A DNA stretch of 64,000 nt from Welwitschia mirabilis. Its lineage: Eukaryota; Gnetophyta; Gnetopsida; Welwitschiales. The position numbers and the translations under genes were made by a program. The notes under the pieces were generated by a model. The model worked only from the letters and a program-made list of their open reading frames with translations. It was not told where the DNA came from and searched no databases. This document shows, piece after piece, positions 58,975 to 64,000 of this stretch. The stretch spans positions 214,667,914 through 214,731,913 of the forward strand of contig JBOZIK010000001.1 in the NCBI GenBank assembly GCA_051453625.1, given 5' to 3'. Numbering within the stretch: the first letter of the stretch is position 1; every line of letters begins with the position of its first letter.

Positions 58975-59960
58975 ATACTCATAATACTTATATCTTGGCT
59001 TATGGAATTTGTAGCAAACTCTCTAGAAATTACCTCCTTCATGCCTTTCCCTATTGTTACCTTCTCTACCTTTAGTTTCTTCTTTGCTTTTGTTATATTA
59101 TTTTTCATTTCTCTTCTCTTCTTACTCATGATCACTTCTTTATGTTTTATTTGCTCGAAATCTTTCTATATTGTAGTTGTTCTTTTGTTTTAACTTCTAT
59201 TATTCTTGCATAACCAATTGGTATGATTCTTTATTGATCTATAAGCAAAAATATAAATATCCTCTTGAATAAAAAATTTTAAACTAGTAACGTATATAGT
59301 TATCTATTTTATGCTAAAATCAAATTTTTGTACTAAGATGACAAGCATGTAAAATTTTTTTGTGTATTCTATCATAGGCATTTCTTATTATCAAAGTAAT
59401 TAAATCTTTTTTATCAGCTTTGTATAATGAAAAAATAGCATGAACTTATTTTGGAAACTCTTTTTCATGTAGTTTCAAAAGGTTAAGAGGCCTTAATCTT
59501 ATTAGCTCTTTCAAACATGCTTCCACCAACTTATTTCAACTCTTTGTAAGTAATATGAATCTACCTTTACCTTTGTGTCTTTAATAACATCCTCTATTTC
59601 AAAGTACTACTCTATGTCTTGAAACTATTCTTGAAGCGTTCTTACTTCTAATATTTCTTTAAATAGGTCCATGCTTACTAGGACCTCGTATTTCATCTTC
59701 ATTATGGCTTTTATGAAGATATTATTCTCTTTTACCATACTCTGATATTCATGTGTAATGTCTTTCTTTAATAACTCCTCTACTATAAATCATTATTATT
59801 CCTGCTTATTCTATGAAACTAGCTTCTTATGCTTAGATGTATAGTCCACACCCAACTTTGTTAATCAATGTCTTAATCATCATCTAAATATTTTCCACCA
59901 CTAATTTTTACATCTCAAGATATGTCAATATGTGAAAAACTATTAAATTCTTTGATGACA
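58975..59960 (-). pseudogene. Decayed gag with zinc knuckle of the chromovirus
   Basis: Minus-strand motifs: YFEIEDVIKDTKVKVDSYYL followed by QRVEISWWKHV (59535-59625), the Retrotrans_gag pattern 'FE....P...KV..A...L.G.A..WW'. Next is EYTKKFYMLVILVQKFDFS (about 59340-59400), the 'VQEYT.EFR..A...GI' block. The basic tail GREGNNRERHEGGNF leads to CYKFHKPRYKYYEY (58975-59016), the zinc knuckle CYKCHKPGHKYYEC with the second Cys changed to Phe, the His to Tyr and the last Cys to Tyr. Confidence 0.75.
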
Positions 59961-60686
59961 TTCTTTTTTAAATAAAAGACAGTAATCAACTTTAAAATTG
60001 AATCTACATCATAATGTCATCATAGCTTTGATAAGTATTATTCTTATTTCAAGTTACTAAGAAGTATATGAGGAAAAAAGAAATAAAATAATATGCATTT
60101 AAAGAGGAAGAAATAAATCAAAAAAATTCTTACAAGAGTATTAAGGATTATTGAAAAATACAAGTTTAAGAAATAAAATCTTCTACAAGGATTAAAAAAA
60201 TGGAAGACATAGTAAAGAAGGAAAAAATGCTTCTAGAAAAGAAGACTTTAGTAACTTGGAGTAATGATAAAAAGGAAGTTCATGGAAGCATAGATTCTAC
60301 CTTATGTTTAATAGTATGAAGATTGTGAAAGATAAACTAGATTTGGATGATTCATTACATGATAAGAAAAAGAATCTAATGGTTTACAAACATAGTTTAC
60401 TTTCATGCATGAATTTGTAGTGCTTTAGTAATGATTTTGATGCTATAGTATTATTTCTTTTTTTTCCTTAAGGACAAGCTCATTTTTTATAGAGGACATA
60501 TGATGTAATAAGAATTTTAAAAGGATGTTTAATTATAAAATTAAAAAATAAGAAGAAGAAGAAGAAAAGGAATTATATTTTTATAATATATGTAATAAAA
60601 GTAAAACTAAAATTTTATCACATCTAGATATACCTCATAGGTCTATTAAACCATTTAAATAATACAAAGAACATTGGTTTTCATTA
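59961..60686. other. AT-rich region, nothing recognised
   Basis: No domain. It includes an (AGA)n run at 60550-60568. It may contain the leader and 5' LTR of the chromovirus, but no PBS is visible. Confidence 0.4.
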
Positions 60687-61920
60687 TGATATATTCAAAC
60701 TAAAATAAATTCAACAAGTGCCTAGTATCATTCTTCCACATGGATAATTGAGATAAATCTTCACTAATGTAACACAAACATATCAAACTTATAATGAAAT
60801 CAAAATAAGGAAAATCTAAGAGTTGATGTTATGAACTATTTGAGCTTGATTAGTGAAGTATACAAACAAATGAACTCTAAGGGTTTAGCTCAACTTTTAC
60901 AAGAGCAGACCTTCACCCTAACTATATCCTATAATTTCTTGTAATAAAGCTCAAAATATCAAGTAGTAATGGCTTGAGTTGCAATGACATATTCTCATTT
61001 ACCACCTAAGTGTTGGTGATTTAAATAGTTACTTTAGTTCTTCATAGCCTTTCATAAGTATGAAAAGTAAGGCCTATTAAATCCAAAATGCATCAAATAG
61101 AAGTAANNNNNNNNNNCTATAGCTAAAAAGTAAATATAAAGAATTACTCGATAATCAAAAGAACTTGACAATCTAGTTTTACTTGAGTATTATTAAACTA
61201 CGCATGACTCAAAATAAAAAATTAATAATTACTCTTTTATTAAAATAAAAAATACATTACATCAAATGAAGAAGATTAGGTTAATACAGACTCCTTAAAG
61301 TAGCCTTAAAACAAGTCCACTTCTAAAGGCAGTGCTTAGAAGGCCATGTCAAATTTGATATTNNNNNNNNNNNNNNNNNNNNNNNNNNNNNNNNNNNNNN
61401 NNNNNNNNNNNNNNNNNNNNNNNNNNNNNNNNNNNNNNNNNNNNNNNNNNNNNNNNNNNNNNTGAAGAAGATTAGGTTAATACAGACTCCTTAAACTAGA
61501 CTTAAAACAAGTCCACTTCTAAAGTTAATGCTTAGAAGGCCATGTCAACTTTGATATTCTAAGGTTTTTTTGACAACTTTTTCCAATCAAATATTTTTTT
61601 ACAATGAAGGAAAAAGATCTTCTAATAATCAAGTATGAAGTAGAGTTGATGAAAAGCCTTTGGCTTGTAGTAGTAGGTGGGTGGTTATAATGTTTATCAT
61701 GTGGCTTTACATAGAGAATTTTTCTTCTTGTGTTAGGTAAAGATTGTTACATGGTCTAAAATGTGGCCTTTGGATTATGACACTTCTATTAACTAATGCT
61801 ATTACCATGTGTTTGAATGTTATGTCATGTATCATTATTACATCTCATTGCTACATAACTTCTGCACCACTGACATGTTCCATTGAAGATTCTAGTTGTT
61901 TTTGATATGATAACTTACTA
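60687..61920 (-). repeat. LTR, beta family, copy 3
   Basis: Corresponds to 40066-41251 in order and spacing of landmarks: 'gcctagtatcattcttcca', 'tagtaatggcttgagttg', 'gacatattctcatttacc', 'aagtatgaaaagtaaggc', 'agtgcttagaaggccatgt', 'taactaatgctattaccat'. It includes a 10-N gap (61107-61116) and a duplicated 96-bp block around a 100-N gap. No PBS or PPT is seen, so it may be a solo LTR. Confidence 0.65.
61267..61558 (-). repeat. 96-bp direct repeat flanking a 100-N gap
   Basis: 61267-61362 and 61463-61558 agree at about 90 of 96 positions and meet the gap edges exactly. The lower identity than at the other gaps suggests two haplotypes or two repeat copies rather than one sequence with read errors. 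Confidence 0.8.
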
Positions 61921-63278
61921 AGTAAGTAACTATATTTTTATCATTTTTCCATGATAATTCTAGAACATATATTTTAAATTATTTTTCTTCAAAGGAATAA
62001 TAACATTAATGATGGAAGCATTAGCATTCTTAGCTAGATGATTTTGAGCTTTTAACATGTCCTTTAAAGTGTAGTAAATATTTTGAAAATGTTATGGAAA
62101 AGGGAATAAGTTTACAAAACATGTTAAAAAGAGAAAAATACATAATTTTATGATAAAGCTAAATTAGTAAAATAAACTTAATTTAAATGTTAAATTTTAC
62201 ATATTAACATATCTCCTAACTAAAATTTTACTATATTCTTAGAAAAAGTATGTTGATAAATCTAGTTTTGATGATTTAACTTGTTAAATACTTTGTATCA
62301 TTGTGTAGATAGGTTATCACAAATAAAATCAAATCATGATAAGCATAAGTTAGTGACAGATCTTTAAAAACAATATTTCAAGAAAAGGCTGAAAATTTAA
62401 AATGAAAAATTAGTTATTTAAAAATATCTACAGAATGGAAGACATCTATGGTAAAAATATCTAGACCTTACAGAAATCTATGGTAAAGATGTCTACATAT
62501 TAAATATGTCTATGATGTATCAGTTTTTAAGTCACAAGTTAAATATGACTATCTAATCAAATACAGATATGCTAAAATTTGTACTTAACACTAATGCAAG
62601 TCATCTATATGTTGAAGATGTCTATGCTGAACTAAAATAGGTAATAAAGTTATTTTATACTTTGATGAATATTTTATGTTTCAAGTAAGCTATTAAGTTT
62701 TTCATTATAGATTGAATATCATAAAGAACTAGAGATAATACAAAGTGAGCTTTATCATTTTCTAAGAAACTTAATTGAACATGTATACTAGGTAAAGACG
62801 TTTAATTATTAGTAGATGTTTATAATTTTAAAGACATTATGGACCAAAGTTCATATCGATTAAAAATAAAGGTATGTGCCTAATTCCTAGATGCTCTTAT
62901 CTATTACACAATGGTTGCAAAGTTTACATGGCTATTATTCGAGGTTAATAGCTAGTTTCTCTTCAATTGTATAAAGTCATGATATTATGGAATGAATGAT
63001 ATACTTTTCAATGATCATGCATGTAAGGAATAAAATAAACGAATCTAGCTTAAAAGAAAAGGATACATGAGAAATTATAACTACTCATATAGGATCAAAG
63101 TTATCACTTGCAAACAAATTTTTAGTTTCTATATCTTTCATTCTTGGATCCTACATTATTGCATCATACTTGATCACTCATGATGATGACAAAAACAAGG
63201 AACTCATGCTTCATTAAAGGTATGTCTTTTAGGCTTATTATTATATTATATTTATTAGATCTTATAATGTTAGACTTC
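61921..63278. other. AT-rich region with short 'gacatctatggta' repeats
   Basis: No gene. At 62405-62640 a degenerate unit of about 25-30 bases built on 'gacatctatggtaaagatgtctac' pieces (for instance 'tctatggtaaaaatatcta', 'tctatggtaaagatgtcta', 'atgtctatgatgtatc', 'aagatgtctatgctgaac') recurs five or six times. Confidence 0.55.
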
Positions 63279-63930
63279 CTTATTTCTAAATATTATTGTA
63301 AAGTCCATTATTATATTATTAAACTAATTGTAAGGCAACTCTTATGTAGGTTTGCTTTGAGGTTGTAACTATGAGCACTTGCATTGTTATATTTTTTTGA
63401 GGGTAAGGAAGTGCTTCCTTATGAGGAGACTCTCATTTTGTTATAAGAATAGTGATAAGCCAAAACCACTATTTCCTTAAGGGGAAAAGGATGCTTCCTT
63501 AAGAGGAGACTTTCATTTTATTATAAGGTTAGTAATATGTTAAAACCACTATTTCNNNNNNNNNNNNNNNNNNNNNNNNNNNNNNNNNNNNNNNNNNNNN
63601 NNNNNNNNNNNNNNNNNNNNNNNNNNNNNNNNNNNNNNNNNNNNNNNNNNNNNNNTCTTATTTCTAAATATTATTATAAAGTCCATTATTATATTATTAA
63701 ACTAATTGCAAGGCAACTCTTATGTAGGTTTGCTTTGAGGTAGTAATTATGAGTACTTGCATTGTTGTATTTTTTTTAGGGTAAGGAAGTGATTCCTTAT
63801 GAGTAGACTCTCATTTTAATATAAGGTTAGTAATATGCTAGAAAATCACTAGTCCTTGTAAGTAAAGAATATTCAGAGGTGTGAGAGAAAGCTACTTTAT
63901 ATGTATGGACATACCTAAGTGGGGGAATCA
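63279..63930 (+). repeat. Duplicated block around a 100-N gap, with hairpin subrepeats
   Basis: 63279-63555 and 63657-63930 are copies (near-identical in the first 120 bases, then about 85-88%), offset 378. The left copy reaches the gap edge. Inside, a unit of about 75 bases repeats (63400-63480, 63481-63555, 63777-63850). Each unit holds a small inverted repeat: AAGGAAG-TG-CTTCCTT at 63405-63420, decayed in the others. Confidence 0.7.
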
Positions 63931-64000
63931 TATTACCTTAATAAGTTATTTATTTTACTATGTTTTCATTTATATTTGATTAAAATTTTATTTAGTATAA

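Larger units (their letters stand above)
57490..59960 (-). mobile_element. Chromovirus-type gypsy element, PR-RT deleted
   Basis: Minus-strand order: gag (59960-59040), zinc knuckle (58975-59016), then almost directly RNase H (58690-58370) and integrase (58300-57500). Protease and RT, together about 1.2-1.5 kb, should lie between zinc knuckle and RNase H, where only about 290 bases remain. No gap covers this place, so it is a true internal deletion or a defective copy. Integrase and RNase H wording fits chromoviruses (Reina/CRM/Del side). No LTR of this element is visible. Confidence 0.75.

Noticed and set aside
1-64000. Host genes, tRNA, rRNA, CRISPR arrays, operons or bacterial features
   Set aside because: No exon-like series, no cloverleaf or rRNA-like GC-rich block and no regularly spaced repeats with unique spacers were seen. 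The decayed plant retroelements explain all the coding signal I could find.

Overview
The window looks like transposon-filled, non-genic DNA from a flowering plant. I found no intact gene and no host gene I can name. The DNA is very AT-rich (about a quarter G+C by eye), CpG is scarce, and stop codons fill every frame. What remains readable is the fossil coding sequence of several LTR retrotransposons, most on the minus strand. The plant call rests on plant-type primer-binding sites (decayed versions of TTGGCGCCGTTGCCGGGGA for the gypsy elements, TGGTATCAGAG for the copia element), on Athila/Tat-like gag-protease-RT order, on a chromovirus-type integrase, and on a copia element with a plant-type extra 3' reading frame. 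The species cannot be told from this.

Layout. 1-2570: leader and LTR remnant of an Athila-like element (minus). 2571-8077: AT-rich DNA with nothing recognisable. 8078-12165: decayed Ty3/gypsy element H on the plus strand (PBS, gag, protease, RT, RNase H). 13120-25974: LTRs of one family (here 'alpha') plus element D (minus), which has gag, zinc knuckle, protease and a conserved unknown domain ('X') but no RT or integrase in the readable sequence. 25975-30250: little that is recognisable. 30560-35938: element A (minus), with a domain-X reading frame and a 5' LTR that itself contains a second alpha LTR. 36119-41251: the 5' half of Athila-like element E (minus), cut at the protease-RT linker by the alpha LTR. 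42035-51101: the most complete element, a 9.06 kb Ty1/copia element (minus) with both LTRs, PBS, PPT, a 5-bp target duplication, gag, protease, integrase, RT, RNase H and an extra 3' frame. 51206-53600: a near-copy of the copia element's left flank carrying what looks like the empty insertion site, then another domain-X frame and LTR. 57490-59960: a chromovirus (minus) with gag, RNase H and integrase but no protease-RT. 60687-61920: another E-type LTR ('beta' family). 63279-64000: a duplicated block with small hairpin repeats.

The assembly needs care. Of the seven gaps of exactly 100 N, five are flanked by near-identical direct copies. A sixth (51106-51205) is followed by a copy of sequence lying just left of the copia insertion. 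These look like unmerged contig ends or alternative haplotypes, so several apparent tandem duplications are probably not real. The observations most worth following up are domain X, seen in three separate elements, and the contradiction between the old copia insertion and its 97%-similar empty site.
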